A stretch of DNA of 60,107 bases from Marinilabilia salmonicolor JCM 21150 (GTDB lineage: Bacteria > Bacteroidota > Bacteroidia > Bacteroidales > Marinilabiliaceae), in assembly GCF_000259075.1 (NCBI RefSeq), contig NZ_AJKI01000006.1:1-60107 (forward strand), written 5' to 3'. Below, piece by piece: positions 53,701-60,107 of the stretch. The notes beneath the pieces are model-generated. The model saw nothing but the letters and a program-made list of their open reading frames with translations, had not been told where the DNA came from and searched no databases. Made by a program: the position numbers and the translations under genes. Every line of letters starts with the position of its first letter. The first letter of the stretch is position 1.

Positions 53701-54274
53701 TAACCTGACCTCCTTCTTTAATATAACGAACATCAGAAGTAAATGCTGCGACAGGCTCACTTGTTGCAGTATGACTTGTTACTTTGATATCATCAAAATA
53801 TCCTCTTGCCTGATTATTCGTGGAAGTAAAGTTGATTTTTAACCGAAGTGAACTAACATCCCAGTCATCTTGTGTTAAGGTAATAACATAATTTTGCCAT
53901 TCATTTTCAGCCTGAAGAGTTGCAATGTCTAGATCTAAACCTTGAACATTTCCCCATTCATTAATATCTTCAACTAGACCAATATTCAATGAGTTAATCT
54001 GAGCCTGATTATTAATACCAGTATTCTGGAACCTAAATCTAATCTTAATTTGATCTGAATTCGCCCAATCTAAATCTACTTTTTCAGAATAATACAGTCC
54101 GTCTTTCGCTTCAAAGTAATCATTTTTTATATCAGCCCCGCCGCCCCAAACTTTAAACCAGTCATTTAAAATCCAGCTCTTCCCATCAAAATTCTCTTCA
54201 TAAATTACTGTTTGGCTAAATAATGAATTTAACCCCATCAACAGCCCAATCAATACTATGTAAAACTTCTTCAT
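50789..54274 (-). CDS. Secreted T9SS protein with PKD, GEVEDY and LamG-like domains
   Basis: An 1161-residue protein with a signal peptide (MKKFYIVLIGLLMGLNSLFS). Then a jelly-roll domain (about 22-170), a PKD domain (about 175-265, YSVTLTVDNGIGSNTI), a GEVEDY-type domain ending YGEVEDYLMNF (about 270-400), a LamG-like domain (about 420-610, FTIEGWIKM and GSMDELRVWDIARTQEEI) and the shared C-terminal module (about 630-1161) with a type A sorting domain ending VVRVNAGGTVKTQKVIR. The domain set is of binding and scaffold types; there is no catalytic motif. It is closest to the second gene in the module, and its 5' leader is related to that of the second gene. Confidence 0.87.
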   Translation of the reverse strand: MKKFYIVLIGLLMGLNSLFSQTVIYEENFDGKSWILNDWFKVWGGGADIKNDYFEAKDGLYYSEKVDLDWANSDQIKIRFRFQNTGINNQAQINSLNIGLVEDINEWGNVQGLDLDIATLQAENEWQNYVITLTQDDWDVSSLRLKINFTSTNNQARGYFDDIKVTSHTATSEPVAAFTSDVRYIKEGGQVSFFDLSSEAPNSFKWEFDPSGNITFLENTSPNSANPVVKFDESGLYSVTLTVDNGIGSNTISIDRYIIVNCPAEAQDWYNGHISEVQIGDNFVNPSENTNYSNFTNIVPEISINNDSSVFIQVSGDNVAWAKKNSSWGTTHMTVWLDWNNDGVFEEAGHALTITGTEGKPIGGKTVSLPEGFKSGLVGMRIKLAHQEQDVLYACGNVAYGEVEDYLMNFVSEEVSEDAGNQLNFYGAKAATDNPVLADPVQFTIEGWIKMSYNGGLMGIFGQIGDAMVFVENNELVFMVESDDRVSTPWLYNGQWIHVAGVANSTDMSLLVNGEVVASEPITTGSQFSNPNASFAIGGDVTTGDDPFIGSMDELRVWDIARTQEEIQNNMFSTVTGEPVNLISYFQFNEGIIGNNLKNISNINNSANLIGVTAESFVVSSVPYLWVGTAGDFDFNTIDNWSWGTLESPWSSNRAIIPENEVVNVNSISKIGSLEIKPGAQFTISENASLTILDSLILKNTYDQLITFMDLGDVIVPEGRTRIQLTVPKDYYWYLSSPLANARAEWFGNLNNDPNAEDWVFVLRESGGKNKWLRVVGDIALNPLEGVSTWYYNQDKQLDYSGTLNKGNISFTYGQPDYYLLGNPYATSIDWDILEAENRDGLDFAQTMWFRVSRTGFDGETYRTWQTYNTFFSAIDPEELGYSIENESYIAPYQTVWIKADVSNATFTVSENSKVKHTGALPLKSAGSSNNSEMDVLRIKAVNDKTVDGAVIFFNNAGDPGRDSFDSDKRFNDSKAIPELYTMLNSTPLAINSLPQLSGTAYSIPLSVRNRIEGEVKLSVDVREFTDAYDVVLEDKELSSWINMRDVSEYAYNPRIMGDDHDRFVLHLSKVQKVPTDIEESVDDALNIQIIGKKDYAAVRISPELLQSSEAVIHVLDVNGRQITNKNTRDTETEIALPSENGVYVVRVNAGGTVKTQKVIR

Positions 54275-54343
54275 ATCACTAATATTTAAACCCTGTCAAA
54301 AAGAAAATCATCACATTTTGAGATTTTGCTGTGCAATTATACA
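54275..54343 (-). promoter_or_regulatory. Shared 5' leader of the third T9SS gene
   Basis: On the minus strand: TGTATAATTGCACAGCAAAA ... GACAGGGTTTAAATATTAGT then GATATG. Matches 50408-50474 along its length. The giant gene has a shorter version (ATACAGGTTTAGATATG). Confidence 0.6.
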
Positions 54344-54691
54344 CGCGCGAGGCGATTTGGTTAAATACCTTTGAGGAATGAATATGGAATATTGATGAAT
54401 AGCGACAATCTACGGACAAAAGTACATATAACGTTTTTATACATTTGTGTACAAAAAACAATTACAGCCACACATAACTCTATTTTTCAAATCTTTAGCA
54501 TTGCTTCACAAAACATGTGGAAACCTCATACAAGATAGAGGATGAAGTTGAAATTTAGGATGAGAAGGAGAAGGACTTAACAGACAGAACTTATTATAAA
54601 AAACTAACTTACAGTAATTTAGAAAACCCCAAGACACACAATCCACTAATTAATTGATTTTCAATATTTTAATGAAAGCCAACCACGCATT

Positions 54692-54825
54692 TCTCCGACC
54701 CTTCTTCGTACCTTGTTCGGGTCTTCTTCGGGTCTTGTTCGGCTTTTCTTCGACTCTATAGAACCGAACAGCAGTCGAAGAACAGTCGAAGCGGGATCGA
54801 ACGAGGTACGACGCAGAGTCGGAGA
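54692..54825. repeat. 134-bp imperfect inverted repeat
   Basis: Arms of TTCGTACCTTGTTCGG-type direct repeats meet near TCTATAGAACC. The right arm is the near-inverse with TCGAAGAACAGTCGAAGCG. Both strands are open for 65-86 codons and encode nearly the same VRRRVGE motif, which is expected from the symmetry. Confidence 0.75.
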
Positions 54826-55047
54826 AGGCTCCCGGAGGTGTCGAACAAGTGTTAACATGAGGATATTGAGAACAGGATTCGAAAAAGCCTATTTATTTTT
54901 TCCATGGTTCTTCGGAGAGGCTTTGAAACAAAATGAGGTTATCAACCGTGCTTTAGCCGGGTATTACCGTTAACCGGGAAGTGTTTGCTGCAGCCGGCTT
55001 CAAACCGGATTTTCAATCACATAACGGATTTCTTGTCTTTTTTAAGT

Positions 55048-55262
55048 AGCCGGCTGAAGCCGGCTATTCCGGTATTTTGTTTTGTATAAGAGTCCCCCCG
55101 CTGAAGCAGGGGGCTATTCTCATAATTCCCTTTTCCTGTCAACCCCTTTTGATTTCTACAAAAAGCCGGCTGAAGTCGGCATAAACAGAATCTTGTTCCG
55201 CATAAAAAGCCCACAGCTAATGCAGGAGCTATTCTCAAAATGTCTTTTCCCTGAAAAACCCT
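55048..55262 (+). repeat. Two tandem 116-bp palindromic units
   Basis: Each unit has an AGCCGGCTGAAGCCGGC-type palindrome followed about 50 bp later by a second one (CCCCGCTGAAGCAGGGGG; GCCCACAGCTAATGCAGGAG) and a CTATTCTCA..ATT tail. Units begin at 55048 and 55164. Confidence 0.7.
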
Positions 55263-55438
55263 GATGTTTTTGGCATTAGGGCTAATTCTGTCCCAAATTC
55301 ACAAAAACATACGACACCTCCAGCATCGAAATTCTATATTTTGCACAATCTATAAACATAAGAGCCCCTTCCCATCTCTAACAAAAACAACTATCCAAAA
55401 AGTCCCCCTTGTGAGGATTTAGAGGGCCTTTTTTTCTC

Positions 55439-55446
55439 TATCTTAG
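55439..55446 (+). promoter_or_regulatory. Possible -7 box TATCTTAG
   Basis: One mismatch from TAnnTTTG, 16 bp before the S24/S26-like peptidase ATG and just after a G-rich repeat with a T-run. Confidence 0.3.
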
Positions 55447-55461
55447 CACCAAACCACCATC

Positions 55462-55914
55462 ATGACAAAAAACATCAACCAATACCGCCAGTGGATTGAC
55501 CAGTTGCTCGATGAAGGCCGCACCGTACAAGTGCCGGTTTACGGTATGAGTATGTTTCCCATCCTGATGCCACGGGATACGGTACAAATCAAGCGTATCA
55601 CTTTTGAGGAGATGAAACCCGGTCAGGTTCTGGTTTTTGAGCAAAACGGGCAATGGGTGGCCCACCGGCTGGTTAAAAAAATCACGAAAAACCAAACCCT
55701 AATCACCCGTGGCGACGGACTCCCATACAGTGATGCACCGGTTGATGCCAACAGAGCCAAAGGCATCATTACGAAAGTCATAAAAACACGTTCTCCCTTT
55801 GCCCGGAGCATCAATACAAAGATTGATCAATTTTTGGTCGGGGTCGCCCCGGTAACAGGCTGGTTTTTTTGGACAGCAGGAAGAATTGTGAGCTGGGGAT
55901 TGCAGATTAGATAG
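55462..55914 (+). CDS. S24/S26 signal-peptidase-like protein
   Basis: A 150-residue protein. VYGMSMFPILMPRDTVQI is the serine box of S24/S26 peptidases (Ser30 in GMSMFP), and PGQVLVFEQNGQWVAHRLVK places a histidine (His68) where SipW/ER-type signal peptidases use His instead of the bacterial Lys as partner. A hydrophobic segment near the C-terminus (about 124-145, FLVGVAPVTGWFFWTAGRIV) is a probable membrane anchor. Similar stand-alone peptidases in Bacteroidota are often encoded with PqqD-like and HprK-like genes; here that pair is 44 kb away. It could process a specific exported or modified peptide. Substrate unknown, and peptidase activity is inferred from the dyad only. Confidence 0.75.
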   Translation: MTKNINQYRQWIDQLLDEGRTVQVPVYGMSMFPILMPRDTVQIKRITFEEMKPGQVLVFEQNGQWVAHRLVKKITKNQTLITRGDGLPYSDAPVDANRAKGIITKVIKTRSPFARSINTKIDQFLVGVAPVTGWFFWTAGRIVSWGLQIR

Positions 55915-55934
55915 AGACGCACGATCGTGCGTCT
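55915..55934. repeat. Perfect 20-bp palindrome AGACGCACGATCGTGCGTCT
   Basis: Begins one base after the peptidase stop. A half copy (CCGTGCGTCT) follows at 55950-55959. Common Bacteroidota intergenic motif; could act as a 3'-end hairpin. Confidence 0.75.
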
Positions 55935-56040
55935 AATAATCTATTGTAACCGTGCGTCTAACAACCTATTGTATATAATATTACATTGATAAATAATTCA
56001 TTGATAATTGAACATTGAAAAATTGTTTTATATTTGAAAA

Positions 56041-56353
56041 GAATAGTGTCCTAAACATTTTCCCAAAAGGGATTTCATCCCTTAAACCCTGAATTACTTT
56101 TTTTGTCTTGACACAAAAAAAGTAATCAAAAAAAATTATTTCATGATTATTGCTACGTTCGACAATATTCAAGCAAGCTTGATATTGTTCTCACTAAACG
56201 CAATAATTCAAGACTTAGCCAGCTTTCGCTCTAAAAACTACGGTTCTTTCATCGTAATCGTCAAAACTCATCTCGCTTGCTGCGCGCACGAGATTCAAAC
56301 AGAGACGATTTTACGATAAAACAACCTTGTTTTTAGGCTTACCTGCCAAGGTC
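56041..56353 (+). repeat. Long dispersed repeat, copy 2, with nested palindrome
   Basis: Matches 91-329 except for an extra ~73 bp at about 56136-56208. The extra DNA is itself a large palindrome (GATTATTGC ... GCAATAATTC outside, CGACAATATTCAAGC ... AAGCTTGATATTGTTC inside). No gene in 55935-56433. Confidence 0.8.
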
Positions 56354-56433
56354 GAATCCAACAAGACCGCCTTCGTTCTTAATAGCAAAAAAAATAGTAC
56401 AATCTCAGTTCACAACCGGTCTCACGCACTAAT

Positions 56434-57192
56434 CTATATAACTCTAAAATGCTTAAAAACCTTCTCCTGGGCTGCTCGTGTTACAGGAATCCGCGTCTTA
56501 TCGATAAAAAGTGTATTGCCTTCAAAGCCGGTTACATTGGAAAGATTAACAATAAATGAGCGGTGTACCCGCATGAACTCTTTTAGCGGAAGTTTTTCTT
56601 CGAAGTTTTTCAACACCACAGAGTAGGTATACTTCTCTGTTTTGGTATGGATGGTGGTATAGTTGCTCTCTGCTTCGAGCCAGAGAATATCGTTAAAATT
56701 CACTTTGTGGTAGCTGGTGCTCTTTTTGAGAAAGAGACAGCCGGGCATTTGTAATACATACTCCTCTTTTTCCTCCTTCTCCTCATTGGGTTCGCCACTT
56801 TGCCGGCCATCATCACCATAAAAGTTCTGAAGCGCCATATCCACCGCTACTTTTACCTGACGGTCGTTGAACGGTTTGAGCAGATAGGCTGCAGGATTTA
56901 CCTGGCGGGCCATCTCCACCACTTCATGATTGGCCAGTGAGGTAAGGAATACAAAAGGGATGTGAAACCGTTCGTTGACGATCCGGCCAAGGTCAATACC
57001 GGTTTTGGATCCACGCAGGTTCACATCCACCAGCATAATATCGACCTTATTTTCGTCAAGCCAGGCGATGGCTTCCTCTACATTGTCGATTTTCTCTGCC
57101 ACCTCATAGCCCATGTCCTCAAGGCGCATAGCTATGTCTTCGGCGATCATGAACTCATCTTCGACGATGAGAATGGTAATCTTGTTGCTCAT
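56434..57192 (-). CDS. LytTR-family response regulator
   Basis: A 252-residue protein: receiver domain (about 1-120) with the acidic pair in ILIVEDE, phospho-acceptor Asp56 in IMLVDVNLRG and Lys in LLKPFNDR, then an acidic linker (EPNEEKEEKEE) and a LytTR DNA-binding domain (about 145-252; ILWLEAESNYTTIHT, FMRVHRSFIVNL). Its start is 3 bp from the upstream kinase stop, so it is co-transcribed and is the cognate output. LytTR regulators bind direct repeats upstream of targets that cannot be identified here. Full length; all key residues present. Confidence 0.93.
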   Translation of the reverse strand: MSNKITILIVEDEFMIAEDIAMRLEDMGYEVAEKIDNVEEAIAWLDENKVDIMLVDVNLRGSKTGIDLGRIVNERFHIPFVFLTSLANHEVVEMARQVNPAAYLLKPFNDRQVKVAVDMALQNFYGDDGRQSGEPNEEKEEKEEYVLQMPGCLFLKKSTSYHKVNFNDILWLEAESNYTTIHTKTEKYTYSVVLKNFEEKLPLKEFMRVHRSFIVNLSNVTGFEGNTLFIDKTRIPVTRAAQEKVFKHFRVI

Positions 57193-57195
57193 GCA

Positions 57196-59001
57196 TTATT
57201 TCTGTAGTTTGTCTGAACTCATCGATAACTCCCACCGGCAGCCATGGTCGTTGGTCTGGGTGAGGTCACCCTGCAACTGCCTGATTAGAGAATGAACCAG
57301 CTTCATACCCAGCGAGCGACTCTTTTTGAAATCGAACTCTTCGGGAATTCCCGGCCCGTTATCGGCTATTATCAAGTGCAATTTATCATTTTCTTCTTTA
57401 AGTGCCACATCAATGCGCAGCTTGCTTTCGCCCGATGCATATTTCAATGAGTTGGTCAGTAACTCATTGATGATGATTCCCAGCGGGATGGCCAGATCGA
57501 TGTACAATTTTGCCGAGGAAAGATCCAGATGTAAGTCCACTTCTTTGCCGAAACCGTAAACCAGATTGTCCACCAGTTCTTTGATGTAATCGGCCAGTCG
57601 AATGTGGGTATCTACATCTTCGCGATACAGTTTCTGATGGATGAGCATCAGTGCATCGATGCGGCGGCGGGCAGCCACCAGTGCATCGGCAGCAGGTTCG
57701 CCACGGAACTGGGCGGCCTGCAACGAAAACATGCTCGATACCATCTGAAGGTTGTTTTTTACCCGGTGGTTCAGCTCTTTCAGCAGCAGGGCTTTCTCTT
57801 TTTCCCGTTTTTCTATAATGTCTTTTTGTTCGGCCACTTTTTTGTAGGCCCGCTTACGCAAAATTTGCAAACGATAAAGGATGGAAAGCAACACCAACAG
57901 GATAAAAGCACTCACAGAAAGAACAGTTACGGTGCGTCGCTTACTCTGATTCTCCACCTCCAGAATACGGATATCGGCATCTTTCCGGTCGAGCCAGTAT
58001 TGACTCTCCAGTTGTTCTGTCTTACGAACGTTCTCGATATTTACCAGACTGTCGTGGTAAACTTCGTATTGTTTTCGGAGCTCCAGCGCATCCTGAAAGC
58101 GTCCGGTTTGCTCATAAAACCGGGACAAATCTTTACTGATGTCCCGGATTTGTTCTTTTAGTTTTTCACGCTCTGCCATTTGCAGGGCGTCATGCAACAG
58201 TTCCTCTCCTTTCGCCTTTTGCCCCTGCCGGATGTAAATCTGTGCCAGCTCCGACTGATAAACCGAGGTGGAGTAATAGTCGCCCATTTCACCCAGAATC
58301 CCCATGGCAGACTTCAGCAGTTCGATGGCTTGATCCTCTTTGTTCTGGGTAGCATATACCATCCCAAGGTTACCCCGGGCATAGCCTTTAACCATTTCTA
58401 CATAATCATTATTTAGCTTTTGATTTAACTCCAGGCACTCCTCAAACAAAATGGCAGCACTGTCGGCATTGCCATCCAAACGGTAAGTCTCACCCAGGTT
58501 GATCATGGCAAGTACTATATTTGTTGAATCCTTGCGTTGCTGAAAGGAATTCAGGGCCTGGGAGATGTAGGTTATGGCTTTAGGATAATTATTTTCAGCA
58601 CCAAAATGAGTACCTATTTGTAGTTGTAAGGCCCCTGTTCGGTTTGAAAGATTTTGTTCATCGTAAATCCGCAATGCCCTAAAAGAATAATTGATAGCAG
58701 AAGAATAATCTCCCAAGTCCCTTTTACAAAGAGAAATCCTTTCATAGCACTTACCAATCAATATTAAAAAGCTATTCTGTTCGGCTAAATCAAGAGCGGA
58801 ACGGGCAGCCAACATAGCTTCAACCGGCTGTCCATCCAACCCTCTTGATAAATCTAGAAGCAGCTCTACTTTAGTACTATCACCCATCTCCAAAAGATGA
58901 ATCTTCCGTACGCTTTTTTCAACTACTATCTCCGTGGAAATAGTAACCTGAAAAAGCCCGGACACAACGAAGATTATTAAAGTACTTAAAAGAATTTTCA
59001 T
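57196..59001 (-). CDS. TPR-containing sensor histidine kinase (HisKA_2 type)
   Basis: A 601-residue protein: signal/anchor segment (1-20), TPR-like helical repeats (about 60-320) predicted in the periplasm, a membrane segment (about 367-387, TVTVLSVSAFILLVLLSILY), a short coiled coil and the kinase core. The HisKA_2-type phospho-acceptor is His412 in LLKELNHRVKNNLQM; the ATPase has N box NELLTNSLKYA and DNGPGIP. The TPR domain is likely the ligand- or protein-sensing part. It starts directly after the unknown protein's stop (TAAATG) and is followed by the regulator, giving a three-gene operon. The stimulus is unknown. Confidence 0.92.
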   Translation of the reverse strand: MKILLSTLIIFVVSGLFQVTISTEIVVEKSVRKIHLLEMGDSTKVELLLDLSRGLDGQPVEAMLAARSALDLAEQNSFLILIGKCYERISLCKRDLGDYSSAINYSFRALRIYDEQNLSNRTGALQLQIGTHFGAENNYPKAITYISQALNSFQQRKDSTNIVLAMINLGETYRLDGNADSAAILFEECLELNQKLNNDYVEMVKGYARGNLGMVYATQNKEDQAIELLKSAMGILGEMGDYYSTSVYQSELAQIYIRQGQKAKGEELLHDALQMAEREKLKEQIRDISKDLSRFYEQTGRFQDALELRKQYEVYHDSLVNIENVRKTEQLESQYWLDRKDADIRILEVENQSKRRTVTVLSVSAFILLVLLSILYRLQILRKRAYKKVAEQKDIIEKREKEKALLLKELNHRVKNNLQMVSSMFSLQAAQFRGEPAADALVAARRRIDALMLIHQKLYREDVDTHIRLADYIKELVDNLVYGFGKEVDLHLDLSSAKLYIDLAIPLGIIINELLTNSLKYASGESKLRIDVALKEENDKLHLIIADNGPGIPEEFDFKKSRSLGMKLVHSLIRQLQGDLTQTNDHGCRWELSMSSDKLQK

Positions 59002-59529
59002 TTAATCTCCATCACCGCTTTCATTCTTAATAAACGGATCAATCATCGCCATTTTATCAGCCCCTCCAATTCTAAAAAATATTAGATAAAAAATATTTTC
59101 CTTCAATTTTATCTTTTCAGGAGTAAAAACAGAAAAATTATCATCCTTCGTGGGCTTCACAATCAAATGGCCATCAAGGGTAGCTTCACATCGGGTGCGT
59201 TCCAGGTCAAAAATTTTGCCCCAATCCTTCCTTTTGGTAATGGTAGGCGTAATCAAATCCATATTGATTTCACCATTAATTTCCCCGGTGGATTGGTCGA
59301 AAAGAGTAACAGGGTACTTTTTGGAATTAGAGACCAGCGTAATCACGTACTCGGTATCGGATTCCAACGGTAAAATTTTATTGCCTTCCCATTTTATATC
59401 GGGAGCATCAATCTTACAGAAATCATCGGCTACCAAAGGTTTAGAAGCTGTCCCCCAGGTGGGGTCTTTACCAAAAAAATTAATCAAACTGTCGGTATCA
59501 ACAGTGACTTTAATTGTCTTTTTCTTCAT
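59002..59529 (-). CDS. Unknown protein, first gene of the kinase/regulator operon
   Basis: A 175-residue, hydrophilic, acidic protein without signal peptide or membrane segment, starting MKKKTIKVTVDTDSLINFFG. Sequence such as DTEYVITLVSNSKKYPVTLF and ENIFYLIFFRIGGADKMAMID suggests mostly beta structure. I recognise no family. Its stop abuts the histidine kinase start, so it is very likely co-expressed with the two-component pair and may be its regulator or partner; this is inference from position alone. Confidence 0.75.
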   Translation of the reverse strand: MKKKTIKVTVDTDSLINFFGKDPTWGTASKPLVADDFCKIDAPDIKWEGNKILPLESDTEYVITLVSNSKKYPVTLFDQSTGEINGEINMDLITPTITKRKDWGKIFDLERTRCEATLDGHLIVKPTKDDNFSVFTPEKIKLKENIFYLIFFRIGGADKMAMIDPFIKNESGDGD

Positions 59530-59857
59530 AGTAAATAGTTTTAAGTCAGGTATGGTGTGTTAATTGACCGTGAATTTATCTAATAAAATGGTAAAATAAA
59601 ATTTTTGGGCGGATTAATCGAATGAACAGGAAGGGGGAGAAAGAGGTGGAAAGGTGAGAGGGAGGCAAGGTGGGACGGTGGAGGCTAGTGTGGCAATTAC
59701 GAAATTCCTTCACTAATTTCAAGCGCTTTTCCCCTTTCTGCTTCGCTGGGGTTTTTAACCGTAGCTACGGCTACGCTTTTCAAACCCCGTCTGACATAAA
59801 GAGAAAAATCACATAAAATATAAGTTAACTAATTTAATAACTGACACACTAGGGTTG

Positions 59858-59926
59858 GAGATTCTTCGCAAGCTCAGAATGACACCCGACTGATTGTCAT
59901 TCTGAGGAGCTACGACGAAGAATCTG
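59858..59926. repeat. Hairpin repeat of GATTCTTCG/CGAAGAATC type
   Basis: AGATTCTTCGCAAGCTCAG and TTCTGAGGAGCTACGACGAA are inverted with matching TCAGAATGACA/TGTCATTCTGA cores. It is a widely dispersed bacterial intergenic motif. Confidence 0.75.
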
Positions 59927-59937
59927 TCTTGTGTTTC

Positions 59938-60081
59938 CTAAGGGGATGTATCTTTCAATCTTGAAAACCCCCAAACCTCACAGATTAGGGATGAAAGCTG
60001 AAGCCGGGAGAAGATAAAACCATCCACATCTGTCACCACTGCCGTGGCTTTATTCTTCTTTTGAGTAGTTGTTATTACCAT
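59938..60081 (-). CDS. Doubtful 47-residue open frame at the window edge
   Basis: ATG start giving MVITTTQKKNKATAVVTDVD, ending at a TAG. It has no recognisable family, and the DNA just upstream is cut off by the end of the window. It could be a small gene, a chance frame or part of a longer gene disrupted by sequence error. Confidence 0.2.
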   Translation of the reverse strand: MVITTTQKKNKATAVVTDVDGFIFSRLQLSSLICEVWGFSRLKDTSP

Positions 60082-60107
60082 ACTATCGCCCGTCTCCGGG
60101 GGGGGGG

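Larger units (their letters stand above)
54344..55461. other. Gene-free 1.1-kb region of palindromic repeats
   Basis: Contains a 134-bp imperfect inverted repeat (54692-54825), tandem 116-bp palindromic units (55048-55262) and a G-rich repeat (55400-55436). Open frames on both strands in the inverted repeat mirror each other and are not genes. Confidence 0.7.
59530..60107. other. Repeat-containing end of the window
   Basis: Upstream DNA of the kinase operon. Holds a hairpin repeat at 59858-59926, a doubtful 47-codon frame on the minus strand and a terminal run of ten Gs. Confidence 0.6.

Noticed and set aside
36051-54274. T9SS locus as a biosynthetic or toxin cluster
   Set aside because: The three large proteins show only adhesion and scaffold-type domains with sorting signals; no enzyme, immunity or transport gene of such a cluster is present.
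54661-54973. Two overlapping small Arg-rich proteins on opposite strands
   Set aside because: Both frames arise from a symmetrical inverted repeat and encode mirror versions of the same motif.

Overview
The window reads as about 60 kb of chromosome from an anaerobic, fermentative member of the Bacteroidota, probably close to Bacteroidales/Marinilabiliales. Direct signs are three large secreted proteins with a type IX secretion (T9SS) type A C-terminal sorting domain, a TamB homologue, a DUF4249 outer-membrane remnant, TAnnTTTG-like -7 boxes, few Shine-Dalgarno sequences, a ferredoxin-dependent 2-oxoacid oxidoreductase, an NDP-forming acyl-CoA synthetase and a [FeFe]-hydrogenase maturase (HydE). 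I see no rRNA, tRNA, CRISPR array, complete insertion sequence or prophage.

Layout. 1-9.8 kb: exported and cell-envelope enzymes (ThuA-like protein, sialate O-acetylesterase, TonB-C protein, formylglycine-generating-enzyme lipoprotein, esterase), an NAD(P)H-binding protein and an RluA-type pseudouridine synthase. 10.2-16.5 kb: a coupled PqqD/HprK-like pair, tsaD, a GNAT acetyltransferase and an APC permease with a regulatory tail. 17-23.2 kb: a catabolic block (ACT protein, phenylacetate-CoA-type ligase, aminotransferase, and a four-subunit 2-oxoacid:ferredoxin oxidoreductase) suited to converting amino acids to 2-oxoacids, acyl-CoAs and organic acids. The acyl-CoA synthetase at 33.2-35.2 kb could recover ATP from those acyl-CoAs. 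24.3-31.3 kb: tamB, then zwf and pgl of the oxidative pentose phosphate route. 31.6-32.7 kb: hydE. 36-54.3 kb: a small orphan peptide gene followed by a T9SS locus of three genes, including one of 3641 codons. 55.4-59.5 kb: an S24/S26-like peptidase and an operon of an unknown protein, a TPR histidine kinase and a LytTR response regulator.

Intergenic DNA is unusually rich in dispersed repeats. They include two MITE-like families with terminal inverted repeats, one of exactly 174 bp with a conserved open frame and one of about 155-180 bp, several palindromic families, tandem 6-, 8- and 14-bp arrays, and a G-rich 30-bp family often found near 3' ends. The most distinctive features are the T9SS locus (one shared ~540-residue C-terminal module on three unrelated N-terminal regions, with matching leaders and 3' ends), the internal triplication of the giant protein, the 174-bp element, and the scattered PqqD/HprK, small-peptide and S26-like genes. 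Enzyme assignments rest on motifs I can read. Substrates and any link between distant loci are inference.
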